64,000 nt of DNA from Rubellimicrobium roseum (lineage in GTDB: Bacteria; Pseudomonadota; Alphaproteobacteria; Rhodobacterales; Rhodobacteraceae): assembly GCF_006152145.1 (NCBI RefSeq), contig NZ_VDFV01000011.1, positions 1-64,000 on the forward strand. Direction: 5' to 3'. The notes under the pieces were generated by a model that did no database searches, was not told the DNA's origin, and worked only from the letters and a program-made list of their open reading frames with translations. Of the stretch, positions 45,201 through 54,908 are shown one piece after another; position 1 is the first letter of the stretch; the number at the start of each line of letters is the position of its first letter. Position numbers and translations under genes: made by a program.

Positions 45201-46271
45201 TCAGGTTTCGTGAACAATCGGTTCGCTGTCCGCGATCAGTGGCGAAGTCCGGGCCACCTCCAGCACCCGCCGCATCGCCGTGGGCAGCCGGTCGGGATGG
45301 AACGCCTCAACCGGCACGAATTGTCCCCTTTGCGGCTCCGTGCCCTGGGGCAGGCGGGCCACGAGCACCCGCAGCGTCAGACCGAAATGCGAGAAGCCGT
45401 GCCGCGCCTCGGCGTTGAGCGCGACCCAGTCGCCCGGCGCGGGGGGCGGGGCCTCCTCCTCGCCCCGGTCCCAGGCCGAGCCCGGCCAGCCCAGCATGCC
45501 GCCGAGCATCCGCTCGGACTTCCGCGTTTCCAGAAGCCAAGCGCCGTCCTCGCGCCGGCCCACATAGGCCATGCCGCGTCGCTGCGGCACGACCTTCTTC
45601 GCGGGCTTCACCGGACGCTCGGCCTGCACGCCCCGCGCCCGCGCGAGGCAGGGCTCGCGCCAGGGGCAGACGACGCAGGCCGGCGAGCGCGGCGTGCAGA
45701 TCGTGGCGCCCAGGTCCATGACCGCCTGCGCGTAGTCCCCGGCGCGTTCGGTGGGCGTGAGCAAATCGGCGCGGGCACGGATCTCGGACCGGGCGGCGGG
45801 CAGGGGGGTGGCAATGTCGAAGACGCGGGACATCACGCGCTCGACGTTGCCGTCCACCACCGCGGCGCGCTCGCGGAAGGCGATCGCCGCCACAGCCGCC
45901 GCCGTGTAGGGACCGATGCCAGGCAGGGCCCGCAACTCGGCTTCCGTCTGGGGAAAGCCGCCTCGCGCCGCCACCGCCCGCGCACAGGCCAGCAGGTTGC
46001 GCGCCCGCGCGTAGTAGCCCAGGCCTGCCCACTCGGCCATGACCTCGGCGTCCTCTGCCGCGGCCAGCGCCTCGACCGTGGGCCAGCGCGTCCGGAAGCG
46101 CTCCCAGTAGCCCTTCACCGCCGCCACCGTGGTCTGCTGGAGCATGACCTCCGACAGCCAGACGCCATAGGGGTCCGGTCGGATGTCCCAGCCCGGAGGC
46201 ACGCGCCAGGGTAGGGCCCGCGCGTGGCGGTCGTACCAGTCGAGAAGGTCGTCGGAGAGCGGTCTGTTCAT
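45201..46271 (-). CDS. mutY: Adenine DNA glycosylase
   Basis: A 356-aa base-excision repair enzyme that removes A paired with 8-oxoguanine. It has the catalytic Glu in SEVMLQQTTV, the helix-hairpin-helix LPGIGPYTAAAVAAIAF, the catalytic Asp in VVDGNVERV, the four-cysteine iron-sulfur motif ICTPRSPACVVCPWREPC, and the C-terminal NUDIX-like domain that recognises oxoG (RRGMAYVGRREDGAWLLETR). It is divergent from the DUF721 gene with 70 bases between starts. Confidence 0.95.
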   Translation of the reverse strand: MNRPLSDDLLDWYDRHARALPWRVPPGWDIRPDPYGVWLSEVMLQQTTVAAVKGYWERFRTRWPTVEALAAAEDAEVMAEWAGLGYYARARNLLACARAVAARGGFPQTEAELRALPGIGPYTAAAVAAIAFRERAAVVDGNVERVMSRVFDIATPLPAARSEIRARADLLTPTERAGDYAQAVMDLGATICTPRSPACVVCPWREPCLARARGVQAERPVKPAKKVVPQRRGMAYVGRREDGAWLLETRKSERMLGGMLGWPGSAWDRGEEEAPPPAPGDWVALNAEARHGFSHFGLTLRVLVARLPQGTEPQRGQFVPVEAFHPDRLPTAMRRVLEVARTSPLIADSEPIVHET

Positions 46272-46341
46272 TCCGTAAGGGGGGCTGTCACCGGGGGCCC
46301 GCCCGGCCTATCATTCCCACCGATTCAGGAAAGGCCCCTGC

Positions 46342-46827
46342 GTGGACCGTCACGGATATTTCAAGCCAGCCTCCGACCTGCTGCGCCAGAAAATTCGCGA
46401 GCTCGGCGAGGCGCGGGGCTTCGCGGCGACGCGGCTCTTGACGCACTGGCCCGAAATCGTGGGCGAATCGCTCGCGGCCATCGCCAAGCCCCTGGAGGTC
46501 CGCCATCCGCGCGGCAAGAAGGCGGCCGAGGAGGGGGCGACGCTGACCATTCTCGCGCTCGGCGCCGCCGCGCTCCGGCTCGAGATGGAGAAGGAGCGGC
46601 TGCGCGAGCGGGTCAACGCCTGCTACGGCTACAACGCCATCGCCAGGATCCGCATCAAGCAGGCGGGACCCGAAGCCTTCGCCAAGGCGCCTGCGCCGAT
46701 CCCGCCGCCGCCCGCACCCGTGCCTCCCGATGCGGTCGAGCCTCTTGCCAAGGACGTGAAGGACACGGAATTGAGGCTTGCGCTCGCGGCGCTCGCCGCC
46801 AATGTCCTCTCGAGGTCCCGGCTCTGA
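46342..46827 (+). CDS. DUF721 (DciA-like) family protein
   Basis: A 161-aa protein with the DUF721 pattern LTHWPEIVGESLAAIAKPLEVRHPRGKK ... TLTILALGAAALRLEMEKERLRERVNACYGYNAIARIRIKQ. The family is related to DciA, which helps load replicative helicase in many bacteria. The tail after about residue 115 is proline-rich and probably disordered. The start is GTG at 46342. It is 27 bases upstream of the DsbA-like gene, so it is probably co-transcribed. Confidence 0.88.
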   Translation: MDRHGYFKPASDLLRQKIRELGEARGFAATRLLTHWPEIVGESLAAIAKPLEVRHPRGKKAAEEGATLTILALGAAALRLEMEKERLRERVNACYGYNAIARIRIKQAGPEAFAKAPAPIPPPPAPVPPDAVEPLAKDVKDTELRLALAALAANVLSRSRL

Positions 46828-46854
46828 CGGGACACCCAACACCCGAGGCCGCCC

Positions 46855-47547
46855 ATGACGAAACCCGCCCTTTTTGCCGCCCTGACCGCCGTCGCCGCCC
46901 TGGGGGTCCTCGCCCCGGTTTGGGCGCAGGAGTCCGAGAGCGCCGGCCAGACCGCCGCGCCGGCCACCGAGCAGGCCGCCCCCGCCGACCCGGCGGTCGC
47001 CAGCGCGGAGATCACCATTCCCGACATGGTGCAGGGGGCCGAGGACGCGCCGGTGACGGTGATCGAATACGCGTCCTACACCTGCCCGCACTGCGCGGCC
47101 TTCCACGGTGACCAGTACCAGCGGCTCAAGGACGACTACATCGATGCCGGCAAGGTGAAGTACATCTTCCGCGAGGTCTATTTCGACCGCTTCGGCCTCT
47201 GGGCCTCGATGGTGGCCCGCTGCGGCGGCGAGATGCGCTTCTTCGGCCTGACCGAGGTGCTCTACGAGCAGCAGCGCGACTGGGTGGGCGAGGGCGACCC
47301 GGCCGCCATCGGCGACAACCTCCGCCGCATCGGCCGCGCCGCCGGGATGGATGACGCCACGCTCGACGCCTGCCTCCAGGACGAGGCGCAGGCCGAGGCG
47401 CTGGTCGCCTGGTTCCAGGAGAATGCCCAGGCCGACGGCATCGAATCCACGCCCACGCTCATCATCAACGGCGAGAAGCATTCGAACATGGCCTATGACG
47501 AACTGAAGGCCATCATCGACGCGGAACTGGCCGAAGCCGGGCAGTGA
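46855..47547 (+). CDS. DsbA-family thiol-disulfide oxidoreductase
   Basis: A 230-aa periplasmic protein with a signal peptide of about 24 residues (ending VWAQE), a low-complexity Ala/Pro linker (about 25-50), and a thioredoxin-fold DsbA-like domain with active site CPHC (Cys77, Cys80) in EYASYTCPHCAAFH. The cis-proline is in STPTLIINGE. It probably introduces or reshuffles disulfides in secreted proteins. Its stop overlaps the next start (GTGA). Confidence 0.92.
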   Translation: MTKPALFAALTAVAALGVLAPVWAQESESAGQTAAPATEQAAPADPAVASAEITIPDMVQGAEDAPVTVIEYASYTCPHCAAFHGDQYQRLKDDYIDAGKVKYIFREVYFDRFGLWASMVARCGGEMRFFGLTEVLYEQQRDWVGEGDPAAIGDNLRRIGRAAGMDDATLDACLQDEAQAEALVAWFQENAQADGIESTPTLIINGEKHSNMAYDELKAIIDAELAEAGQ

Positions 47548-48689
47548 CGGCCGCCCGTTCCCCGCTCGAGGGGCTTCGGGTCCTCGAGCTTGCCCGCATC
47601 CTGGCCGGTCCCTGGGCCGGCCAGCTTCTGTCCGACCTCGGTGCGACCGTGGTGAAGGTCGAAAGCCCCGAAGGCGACGACACCCGCCGCTGGGGCCCGC
47701 CCTTCCTGGAGCGGGACGGCGAGTCCGCCGCCGCCTACTTCCACGCCTGCAACCGGGGCAAGCGTTCGGTGGTGGCCAACTTCTCGACCGAGGACGGGCG
47801 CGCCATCGTCCGCCGCCTCGCCGCCGAAGCCGACGTGGTGATCGAGAACTTCAAGCTCGGAGGCCTCGACCGCTACGGGCTAGGCTACGAGACCCTCTCG
47901 GCCCTCAACCCCCGGCTCGTCTGGTGCTCCATCACCGGCTTCGGGCAGGACGGGCCCTACGCGCACCGCGCGGGCTACGACTACATCGTGCAGGGGATGT
48001 CGGGGCTCATGTCCATCACGGGCGAGCCCGACCGCGAGCCGCAGAAGGTTGGCGTTGCCGTCACCGACATCTTCACCGGCGTCTACGCGAGCACCGCCAT
48101 CCTCGCCGCCATTCATCAGCGCGAGCGGACGGGGCGAGGCCAGCGCATCGACATGGCGCTCCTCGACGTGGCGACCGCGATCACAGCCAATCAGGCGATG
48201 AACTATCTCGCCTCGGGCGCAGCACCCCGGCGCATGGGCAACGCCCACCCCAACATCGTGCCCTATCAGGTCTTCGCCTGCGCCGACGGCCATGCCATCG
48301 TCGCGGTGGGCAACGACGCCCAATTCCAGCGCTTCTGCGCCCTCCTCGGGCTCGATGGGCTGGGGGCCGATCCCCTCTACGCGACCAACCCCGCCCGCCT
48401 CGCGCGTCGCGACGAACTGGTCGCGCAACTTGCCGGGGCCGTCCGGCGCATGACCCGGGACGACCTGCTCGCCGCCTGCGAGTCGCAGGGCGTCCCGGCG
48501 GGTCCGATCAACGACATGGCCGATGTCTTCGCCGACCCGCAGGTGGTGGCGCGGCGGCTGCGGATCGACCCGGGCGGCGTGCCGGGGGTGCGCACGCCCA
48601 TCGTCTTCTCCGACTCGACCCTATTGCTCGACCATCCGTCGCCGCGACTGGGCGAGCATCAGGACCGGATCGACGCCCCTTGGGACTGA
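47544..48689 (+). CDS. CaiB/BaiF-family (class III) CoA transferase
   Basis: A 381-aa CoA transferase. The N-terminal motif [39 protein letters not shown] is typical, the nucleophilic Asp is in [12 protein letters not shown], and the C-terminal [12 protein letters not shown] and [11 protein letters not shown] segments match the family. It moves CoA between carboxylic acids, with formyl-, succinyl- or carnitine-type relatives; the substrate is unknown. The start is GTG, overlapping the DsbA-like gene. Its last 31 bases overlap the convergent lpxK gene. Confidence 0.92.
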   Translation: MTAARSPLEGLRVLELARILAGPWAGQLLSDLGATVVKVESPEGDDTRRWGPPFLERDGESAAAYFHACNRGKRSVVANFSTEDGRAIVRRLAAEADVVIENFKLGGLDRYGLGYETLSALNPRLVWCSITGFGQDGPYAHRAGYDYIVQGMSGLMSITGEPDREPQKVGVAVTDIFTGVYASTAILAAIHQRERTGRGQRIDMALLDVATAITANQAMNYLASGAAPRRMGNAHPNIVPYQVFACADGHAIVAVGNDAQFQRFCALLGLDGLGADPLYATNPARLARRDELVAQLAGAVRRMTRDDLLAACESQGVPAGPINDMADVFADPQVVARRLRIDPGGVPGVRTPIVFSDSTLLLDHPSPRLGEHQDRIDAPWD

Positions 48690-49675
48690 CCGAGGCCGAG
48701 CCGGTCGAGAGCGGCCTCGACAGGTCCCCAATCCTCCAGATGCAGCCGCACCGGCAGCACCAGCACCCGCGACCGCATCTCGGGAGGCAGGCGGGCGGCA
48801 TCCTTCTCGGTGGTGACGAGTTGCGCGCCCAGCCGAGCGGCCTCGGCCTCCAGCCGCTGGAGGATCGCGCGGGAGAGCGGTTGGTGGTCGTCGAAGGCGC
48901 GGGTCGCCACGATCTCGGCCCCCAGTCCCCGGAGCGTGGCAAAGAACTTCTCGGGCTGCCCGATGCCGGCGAAGGCCAGCGTGCGGAGCCCCGCCCAAGG
49001 CATTCCCGTAGGCAGCGGCCGCAGCTCGCCCCGCAGATGCGGGAGGCTGACCAACGCCGCCCCCCAGCGCGCGGCGAAGCGGTCCTGCGCCGCTGCGTCG
49101 CCGAGCGAGATCACAGCGTCGGCCCGCGCGAGGCCTGCCGCCACCCGTTCGCGCAGCGGACCGGCCGGGATCGGGCGCCCGTTGCCCCAGCCCCGCGCCG
49201 CGTCCACCACGATCAATGACAGGTCCTTGGTCACTGACGGGTTCTGGAACCCGTCGTCGAGCACCACCACGCGGGCCCCGTCCGCCTCGGCCGCACGGAC
49301 GCCCGCCGCACGGTCCTTGGCGACCCAGACCGGCACGAAGGCCGACAGGAGCAGCGGCTCGTCCCCGACCTCGGCAGCCGTGTGCGCGGGCCCGACCCGG
49401 ACCGGCCCGGCGAGCCGTCCCCCATGTCCTCGCGAGACGACCTGCACCGCCACGCTCCGGGCCGAAAGCCGCTCGGCCAAGGCCATCGTCACCGGCGTCT
49501 TGCCGCTTCCACCTGCGTCGAGGTTCCCAACGCAGATTACCGGCACCCGGGCTTGGTAAGGGGCGCCGCGCGCCAGGCGCTGGGCCGTCGCACCCGCGTA
49601 GAGCGCGCCCAGGGGCGCGAGCAGCCGGGCCGGCCAGCCCCCGTCCGCGTCGTACCACCAGGCGGGCGGCGCCAT
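48659..49675 (-). CDS. lpxK: Tetraacyldisaccharide 4'-kinase (lipid A biosynthesis)
   Basis: A 338-aa membrane-associated kinase that phosphorylates the lipid A disaccharide. It starts [31 protein letters not shown] and has a P-loop in [20 protein letters not shown], plus [22 protein letters not shown] and [15 protein letters not shown]. The start shares TGATG with the waaA stop. The 3' end overlaps the convergent CoA transferase by 31 bases. Confidence 0.94.
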   Translation of the reverse strand: MAPPAWWYDADGGWPARLLAPLGALYAGATAQRLARGAPYQARVPVICVGNLDAGGSGKTPVTMALAERLSARSVAVQVVSRGHGGRLAGPVRVGPAHTAAEVGDEPLLLSAFVPVWVAKDRAAGVRAAEADGARVVVLDDGFQNPSVTKDLSLIVVDAARGWGNGRPIPAGPLRERVAAGLARADAVISLGDAAAQDRFAARWGAALVSLPHLRGELRPLPTGMPWAGLRTLAFAGIGQPEKFFATLRGLGAEIVATRAFDDHQPLSRAILQRLEAEAARLGAQLVTTEKDAARLPPEMRSRVLVLPVRLHLEDWGPVEAALDRLGLGQSQGASIRS

Positions 49676-50913
49676 CAGGCCCCCGCCTGGAGCGCCAACG
49701 CCGGTGGCTCGGCCAGCGGCTCGGGACGGGATGATTCGGCGAGCCGCGTCCGGATCAGGTCGGCCACCCGGTTCGCCACCTCGGCGCCCTGCGTGGCCAC
49801 GTCCCAGCCGGCATGGGCCATGGCGGCGACCTTGTCGGCGGCCAGCAGCGCCTCCACCGCACGGCCGAGCTCGGCGCCGTTGCGGACCAGTCGCGCCGCG
49901 CCTGCCGTGTCCAGCCGCGTCCAGGCCTCGGCGTGCGGCGCCGTCGCGGGCCCGTGCAGGAGCGCCGAGCCCAGCGCAGCCGCCTCGAACGGCGGGCGCC
50001 CGCCTGACCCCCCGGGCAGGGTCCCGCCCCAGAAAGCCAGTGGCGCGAGCCGCAGCCACATCCCCATCTCCGACGTGCCGTCGGCCAGATAGACCTGCGT
50101 GCCGTCCTCGGGCTCGGCGCCCTCGGCGCGCTGGGCCACGCGCAGCCCGGCCTCGGTCAGGGCACGGGCCATGGCGGGCTCGTCCTCGGCGTGGCGGGGC
50201 GCGAGGATCAGGAGAAGCCGGTGCGCCCCCCGGCTCGCCACGCGCTGCGCCGCCACCACGGCCGGCAGTTCGGACATGGGCAGGTCCGCCGCGAGCCAGA
50301 CGGGGCGCGCGGCGACCGTCTGCGCGAGGTCGCGCCGCTCCCGCTCGTTGCAGGGCAGCACGGGGGCGGGGGCATCCAGCGGCCCCGCGATCTCCAGCCG
50401 CTCCTCGGGCAGGCCGGCGCGGATCAGCCGCTCGGCCGCCGCATCGCCCGCGACCAAGGCGCGCTCGAACAGGGGCACCACCGCGCGCGCGAGTCCAGGC
50501 CAGCCCGACCCCCGCGCCAGGAGCTGCGGCTCGGGCGCGCCGTCCACCAGGAGCCGGGGCATCCGCGCCCGCGCGACCAGCGCCGGCCGCAGTCCCCCGC
50601 CCGCCCAGAGCAGCAGGTCCGGTCGCCAGTGGCCGAGAAAGGCTTCCACCGTCGCACGCCCCTCGGTCGGAGCGTGACGCAGGATCACGCGGCCGGCCAC
50701 GGGGGGCAGCTCGGCCCGCCGGGGCAGGGTGAGGAGCGTGGCGATCTCAGGGCCAAGCCCTTCGGCTAGCGCGAGCAGGGGAGCCATCCGGTTAGGGCCA
50801 TCGGCATGGATCCAGACGAGCGGGCCCTCGGGCCGGGGCGGTTCGGGCTCGGGCCCGCGCCCGCCCAATCCCGCCATCGCCAGATAGGCGCCCAGCGCCA
50901 GGGATCGGGGCAT
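49675..50913 (-). CDS. waaA: 3-deoxy-D-manno-octulosonic acid transferase (KDO transferase)
   Basis: A 412-aa glycosyltransferase that adds KDO to lipid A. It has the glycosyltransferase-30 pattern, [23 protein letters not shown] at the N terminus and [45 protein letters not shown] in the sugar-nucleotide domain. It is slightly divergent from the enterobacterial form (no clear N-terminal membrane anchor beyond [14 protein letters not shown]), as expected for Rhodobacterales. The ATG at 50913 was chosen because the upstream frame runs into the DUF4170 gene. Confidence 0.9.
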   Translation of the reverse strand: MPRSLALGAYLAMAGLGGRGPEPEPPRPEGPLVWIHADGPNRMAPLLALAEGLGPEIATLLTLPRRAELPPVAGRVILRHAPTEGRATVEAFLGHWRPDLLLWAGGGLRPALVARARMPRLLVDGAPEPQLLARGSGWPGLARAVVPLFERALVAGDAAAERLIRAGLPEERLEIAGPLDAPAPVLPCNERERRDLAQTVAARPVWLAADLPMSELPAVVAAQRVASRGAHRLLLILAPRHAEDEPAMARALTEAGLRVAQRAEGAEPEDGTQVYLADGTSEMGMWLRLAPLAFWGGTLPGGSGGRPPFEAAALGSALLHGPATAPHAEAWTRLDTAGAARLVRNGAELGRAVEALLAADKVAAMAHAGWDVATQGAEVANRVADLIRTRLAESSRPEPLAEPPALALQAGA

Positions 50914-50923
50914 GGCAGGCGCG

Positions 50924-51169
50924 TTAGCTCCCCAGTTCTTCGGTGGCCGAGGCGGCGGCTTCCTCGTCCCGCAGGCGATGGATATGGGCGATGTAGTAGC
51001 GCATGTGGGCGTTATCCACCGTCCGCTGGGCTTCGGCCTTCCAGGCCTGGTAGGCCGAGGCATAATCGGGGAACATGCCGACGATGTGGAGCTTGTCCAC
51101 CTCGCGGAACACGTTCTTCGTAGGATCGACGAGCTCGCCGCCGAAGACGAGATGCAGGCGCTGGGTCAT
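50924..51169 (-). CDS. DUF4170 family small protein
   Basis: An 81-aa soluble protein, MTQRLHLVFGGELVDPTKNVF followed by REVDKLHIVGMFPDYASAYQAWKAEAQRTVDNAHMRYYIAHIHRL. This matches the short DUF4170 proteins that accompany the lipid A genes in alphaproteobacteria. Function is unknown. It is ten bases upstream of waaA on the same strand, so a role linked to lipopolysaccharide synthesis is plausible. Confidence 0.87.
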   Translation of the reverse strand: MTQRLHLVFGGELVDPTKNVFREVDKLHIVGMFPDYASAYQAWKAEAQRTVDNAHMRYYIAHIHRLRDEEAAASATEELGS

Positions 51170-51234
51170 GGAACGGTCCTGTTGAGGGCGCAGGCACCCT
51201 AAGCGAATCCGCCTGAAGTTCAAGTTAACGGCGA

Positions 51235-52578
51235 TCAGTCCCCCGCGAGGGTCATGCTCTCCACCAAGAGCGACGGCACCACGCGGGTGAGCCAGGGCCG
51301 TGCGTCGTTGGCCGGCACGATGCGTCGCAGCATGTCCTTCAGGTTCCCGGCGATGGTGCACTCGTTGACCGGAAACGCGATCTCGCCGTTCTCGATCCAG
51401 AAGCCCGAGGCCCCACGCGAATAATCCCCCGTGTTGGGGTTGATGGTCGAGCCGATGAGCGAGGTCACGAGGAGCCCCGTCCCCATCTGCCGCAGCAGGT
51501 CCTCGCGCGTCTGCTCCCCCTGCGTGAGCGCGATGTTGGTGACGGAGGGCGAGGGCGTGCCGCCGGGGCTGCGCGCCGCGTGCCCCGTGCTCTCCAGTCC
51601 CAGCCGCCGGGCCGAGCCCAGGTCGAGCACCCAGGTCGCGAGCCGCCCGTCCTCGACGAGCGCGCGGGGCCGCGTGGGCAGCCCCTCGGCGTCCCAGAGC
51701 CGCGAGGCCGGGCTGCGGGGCCGGTGTGGGTCCTCGGTCAGCGACAGGCCGTCGGGCAGGACGGGCTGGCCCATCGCGTCGCGCAGGAACGAGGAGCCCC
51801 GCGCGATAGCGGCACCGTTGATGGCCGACAGGAGATGCCCGACCAGCGACGAGGAGATGCGTTCGTCGAACAGGACGGGGAAGGTTCCGGTGCGGGGCTT
51901 CCGGGAGCCCTCGCGGGCGGCGGCGCGCTCTCCAGCGGTGCGGCCGATCTCCTCGGGGCTGCGCAGGTCGGCGAAGAACACGCGCGAGTCCCAGTCGTAG
52001 TCGCGCTCCATCCCCGTCCCGGTGCCGCTGATCGCGCCGCAGGAAATCCCGTGATCGCTGCGCCGGTAGCCCGAGGCGAAGCCGTTGGTTCCGGCGAGGA
52101 AGACCTCGCGTCGCGTCCAGCCGGTCGAGGCCGAGACGGTCTGGGTCACCCCCCGAACGGACAGCGCGGCCGCCTCGGCCTCGCGGGCGCGGGATTCCAG
52201 CGCGGCGGGCTCGGGGTCCTCCGCGGGATCCTCGATCTCCAGCCGCGCGGCGTCGAGATCGCGGGCGATCTGCGCCGGATCGGCCAGCCCCACCGAGGGG
52301 TCCTCGGGCGCCTCGCGGGCCATGGCGACCGCCCGCTCGGCCATGGCGGCCAGTGTGGCGTCACGCCGGTCCGAGGAGGAGACGACCGCCTGCCTTTGCC
52401 CGAAGAGGACCCGCAGGCCGAGGTCGATCCCCTCGGACCGCTGCGCCTCCTCCAGGCGTCCCTGCCTCACCTCGATGGAGAGTTGCGTGCCCTGCACCAC
52501 CAGGGCGTCGGCCGCCTCGGCGCCCGCCTGTCGCGCGGCGTCCAGAAGGCGGGCGGTGAGGTCCTGAAGCGATGCCAT
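51235..52578 (-). CDS. pmbA: TldE/PmbA-family protease subunit
   Basis: A 447-aa member of the TldD/PmbA (U62) family, which with TldD unfolds and degrades modified peptides. Signs are GAEAADALVVQGTQLSIEVRQGRLEEAQRSEGIDLGLRVLFGQRQA at the N terminus and GDYSRGASGFWIENGEIAFPVNECTIAGNLKDML at the C terminus. The HExxxH metal site of TldD is absent, as expected for the TldE/PmbA partner. It is 65 bases upstream of DUF4170 on the same strand. Confidence 0.92.
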   Translation of the reverse strand: MASLQDLTARLLDAARQAGAEAADALVVQGTQLSIEVRQGRLEEAQRSEGIDLGLRVLFGQRQAVVSSSDRRDATLAAMAERAVAMAREAPEDPSVGLADPAQIARDLDAARLEIEDPAEDPEPAALESRAREAEAAALSVRGVTQTVSASTGWTRREVFLAGTNGFASGYRRSDHGISCGAISGTGTGMERDYDWDSRVFFADLRSPEEIGRTAGERAAAREGSRKPRTGTFPVLFDERISSSLVGHLLSAINGAAIARGSSFLRDAMGQPVLPDGLSLTEDPHRPRSPASRLWDAEGLPTRPRALVEDGRLATWVLDLGSARRLGLESTGHAARSPGGTPSPSVTNIALTQGEQTREDLLRQMGTGLLVTSLIGSTINPNTGDYSRGASGFWIENGEIAFPVNECTIAGNLKDMLRRIVPANDARPWLTRVVPSLLVESMTLAGD

Positions 52579-52663
52579 GGCGGGTTCCCTTGCTGTCCCC
52601 GCCCGAGTTAGGCCGGGAGGCCAAGCGGAGCAAGCGCCGCCGGGACGACTCGCCCCCGACAAC

Positions 52664-52697
52664 AGAAAAGGGGAAGGCTCTCGCCCTCCCCCTTGGT
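52664..52697 (-). terminator. Probable intrinsic terminator of the DUF2125 gene
   Basis: On the minus strand AAGGGG pairs with CCCCTT, with an inner AGGGC/GCCTT stem and a GAGA loop, followed by TTTTC. It starts about 17 bases after the DUF2125 stop. Confidence 0.65.
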
Positions 52698-52713
52698 CTT
52701 GGCCGGGCGCGTG

Positions 52714-54240
52714 TTACTGGAGGCGCTGGCCGTTGGCGAGGAGCTGGCCGTCCTCCGTCACTTCGATGCGCGAGGTGAGCTGGTCCTCGCCCGTGGCGGT
52801 CGTGAACATCCCCAGCATCATGCGCGGGCCCATCGCCTGGTCCTCGGGCAGGAGCCCCATGGCCACGAGCGTGTCGAGAAGGCCGTTCACGCCATCAAGC
52901 TGGAGATCCAGCGCGCCGGTCGGACGCGGCATTCCCGGGAAGGTGGTCGTGTCCGTGTTGTCGAAAGTGAAGGCGCCGCTGCCCGTCACCTCGGCCCCGC
53001 CGAAGGCCACACGCAGATTGTTGAGATTGGCCGAGTTGATCTCGGCCGGAGACGGGGCGTTGGCCATCCCCTCCGCCTGCGCCGGGTCCATGAGGTCGAA
53101 CAGCATCGTCGCCGTGCCCGTCAGGTCCAAGACGAACGAGGCCGGATCGCGCGGCAGCATCGCCTGCGGATCGAACATCGCCCAGATCTCCTCGCCAAGC
53201 GCGAGGTCGGTGAGGTTCAGCCCCAGCGCCCAGGGCGCGGGCGCGCCTGTCTTCGACAACGGCATCTCGAAGTCGAAGCCGTACTGCGCGAGCGTCGCCT
53301 GGATCGGCATCGGCAACGTGGCCGCCGTCACGTCGAGCCCCACGCCGGTCGCCTGCCCGCTGTAGGCGATGGCGTCCTTGTCCATGGCAAAGGACATCTG
53401 GCTGGCTTCGGTGGTGAAGGTGCCGTTCGACGGTCCGCTGGCGTCCGTCACCTCGAACAGGTAATTGCCCCCGCCCGTGGTGTAGCCGCCGTCGAGCGAC
53501 AGGCCGTTCATCAGCATCGCCTCGGGGTTGGCGGCGGGGTCGAGCGGCAGGGTCACGGTGGCCTCCGTGGCGACCTCGTTCACCTTGCCCGACATGGTGG
53601 CCTGCGTGCCGTCGGTCGGGTCGGTCACGTCCAGGAGCAGGTCCATCGAGGCTGCGGCCAGGTCGTAGACGACCTCGCGGGCGGCGCCGATGGTCGAGGT
53701 GTAGGTGCCCGACACGTCGTTGAAGGCGATCGTCGCGTCGCCGGCGACTTCCGCGCCGTCCTCCTTGATGCTGTCCACCTCCAGCGCGTAGCGCGCGGCC
53801 GACAGGTCGTAGGTCAGCGCGCCCGGCGAGCCCGAGACGGTCATCTCCAGCCCATTGTGCCGCAGGGCCATGTCGATCTCCGAGGCCTGCGAACCCGTCG
53901 CCGCGTCGGCGGGGCTCGTGATGCGGATCGGATAGTCCTCGGACATGGTGACGGTCACGGTGCCGTCGTCGTTCTCGGTGAAAACGAGCTGGGCGAGGTT
54001 GCCCGTGGCCGTCGAGCCGTCCTCGCTGGTGACGTCGAAGCCCAAGTCGGTGACTGTCAGGACGTTGCCGGCCTGCTCCTCCGAGCCGATGGTGATGCCG
54101 CTCTCGCCATAGACGGCCATCTGGGCCTTCCAGTCGTCCCAGACCTGCTGGGCGGTCACGGCCGCCATCGCGGGGCCGGCACCCAGCGCGAGGAGAAGGG
54201 CGGTGGCCGAAACGGCCGGAACGGGTCGGAATGCGGTCAT
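52714..54240 (-). CDS. DUF2125 domain periplasmic protein
   Basis: A 508-aa protein with a signal peptide of about 27 residues (ending AMAAV). The mature part is beta-rich and acidic, with many short DG/NG turns, and contains the DUF2125 pattern (GNLAQLVFTENDDGTVTVTMSEDYPIRI; ATLPMPIQATLAQYGFDFEMPLSKT). This family is conserved in Rhodobacterales and has no known function. A lipid-binding or outer-membrane maintenance role has not been shown. The gene stands alone, with a terminator behind it and about 175 bases before the next gene. Confidence 0.85.
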   Translation of the reverse strand: MTAFRPVPAVSATALLLALGAGPAMAAVTAQQVWDDWKAQMAVYGESGITIGSEEQAGNVLTVTDLGFDVTSEDGSTATGNLAQLVFTENDDGTVTVTMSEDYPIRITSPADAATGSQASEIDMALRHNGLEMTVSGSPGALTYDLSAARYALEVDSIKEDGAEVAGDATIAFNDVSGTYTSTIGAAREVVYDLAAASMDLLLDVTDPTDGTQATMSGKVNEVATEATVTLPLDPAANPEAMLMNGLSLDGGYTTGGGNYLFEVTDASGPSNGTFTTEASQMSFAMDKDAIAYSGQATGVGLDVTAATLPMPIQATLAQYGFDFEMPLSKTGAPAPWALGLNLTDLALGEEIWAMFDPQAMLPRDPASFVLDLTGTATMLFDLMDPAQAEGMANAPSPAEINSANLNNLRVAFGGAEVTGSGAFTFDNTDTTTFPGMPRPTGALDLQLDGVNGLLDTLVAMGLLPEDQAMGPRMMLGMFTTATGEDQLTSRIEVTEDGQLLANGQRLQ

Positions 54241-54416
54241 CGAAAGAACTCCCTGATCAAGTCATGCCCCTTCCCTGACGCGTCCCACGGACTCGGGTCA
54301 AGGTGGGGTTTTCGGCACCCGGGCGGGACCTTAGGCCCGGTCGCAACGGTCGGGAAGGGGAAAGCGGCGCCCCCGCGCTCGCGACCGGAAAACTCCCCGA
54401 GAGGCCGGCGCGAGCG

Positions 54417-54761
54417 TCAGCGCCCCCGCCGCCCCGGCACGCGGGACAGGAAGTGCGGCGGTCGCCGGGCCACCCAGTCCACGAACCGCGCGAGTCGAGG
54501 ATGCGCCCGCAGCGCCTCGGGCGTGGCGTAGTCGCGCGCGAGCTCCGCCTCGGTCAGCGTCGCGTGGATCTCCTTATGGCAGATGTGGTGCAGCCGCACC
54601 GTGGGCCCGCCCTTGCCGCCCTTCAGCTTCGGCACGAGGTGATGCAGGCTCTGGGGCGCGTCGGCCGGGATCGGCCGGCCGCAGAGCGCGCAGGAGGGCT
54701 CCTCGGCCGGAACTTCGGACCTGACCTGTTCGCGAAGGCGGATGCGGTGGGAGCGAGCCAT
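54417..54761 (-). CDS. HNH endonuclease-domain protein
   Basis: A 114-aa protein with a zinc-type CALCGRPI cysteine pair followed by the HNH core LHHLVPKLKGGKGGPTVRLHHICHKEIHA. The C-terminal tail (RFVDWVARRPPHFLSRVPGR) matches small stand-alone HNH proteins common in alphaproteobacteria. It is not inside an intron or intein and has no phage neighbours, so a housekeeping or unknown nuclease role is more likely than homing. Confidence 0.87.
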   Translation of the reverse strand: MARSHRIRLREQVRSEVPAEEPSCALCGRPIPADAPQSLHHLVPKLKGGKGGPTVRLHHICHKEIHATLTEAELARDYATPEALRAHPRLARFVDWVARRPPHFLSRVPGRRGR

Positions 54762-54908
54762 GGAAAGGATGTCGGCATCTTGGCCCCTCGGGACAAGGCG
54801 TCTGCGGGGCCGCTGGCGCGGGCGTGACGCCGCAGGGCGTCCTGTGGCCTTGCGCACGGGCTAGGCCGCTGGCACCTCCCGGCGATCCTTCCGCCCCGGA
54901 GCCCGCCC

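Noticed and set aside
54417-54761. The HNH protein as a homing or phage nuclease
   Set aside because: There is no intron, intein or phage gene around it, and it sits between core genes.
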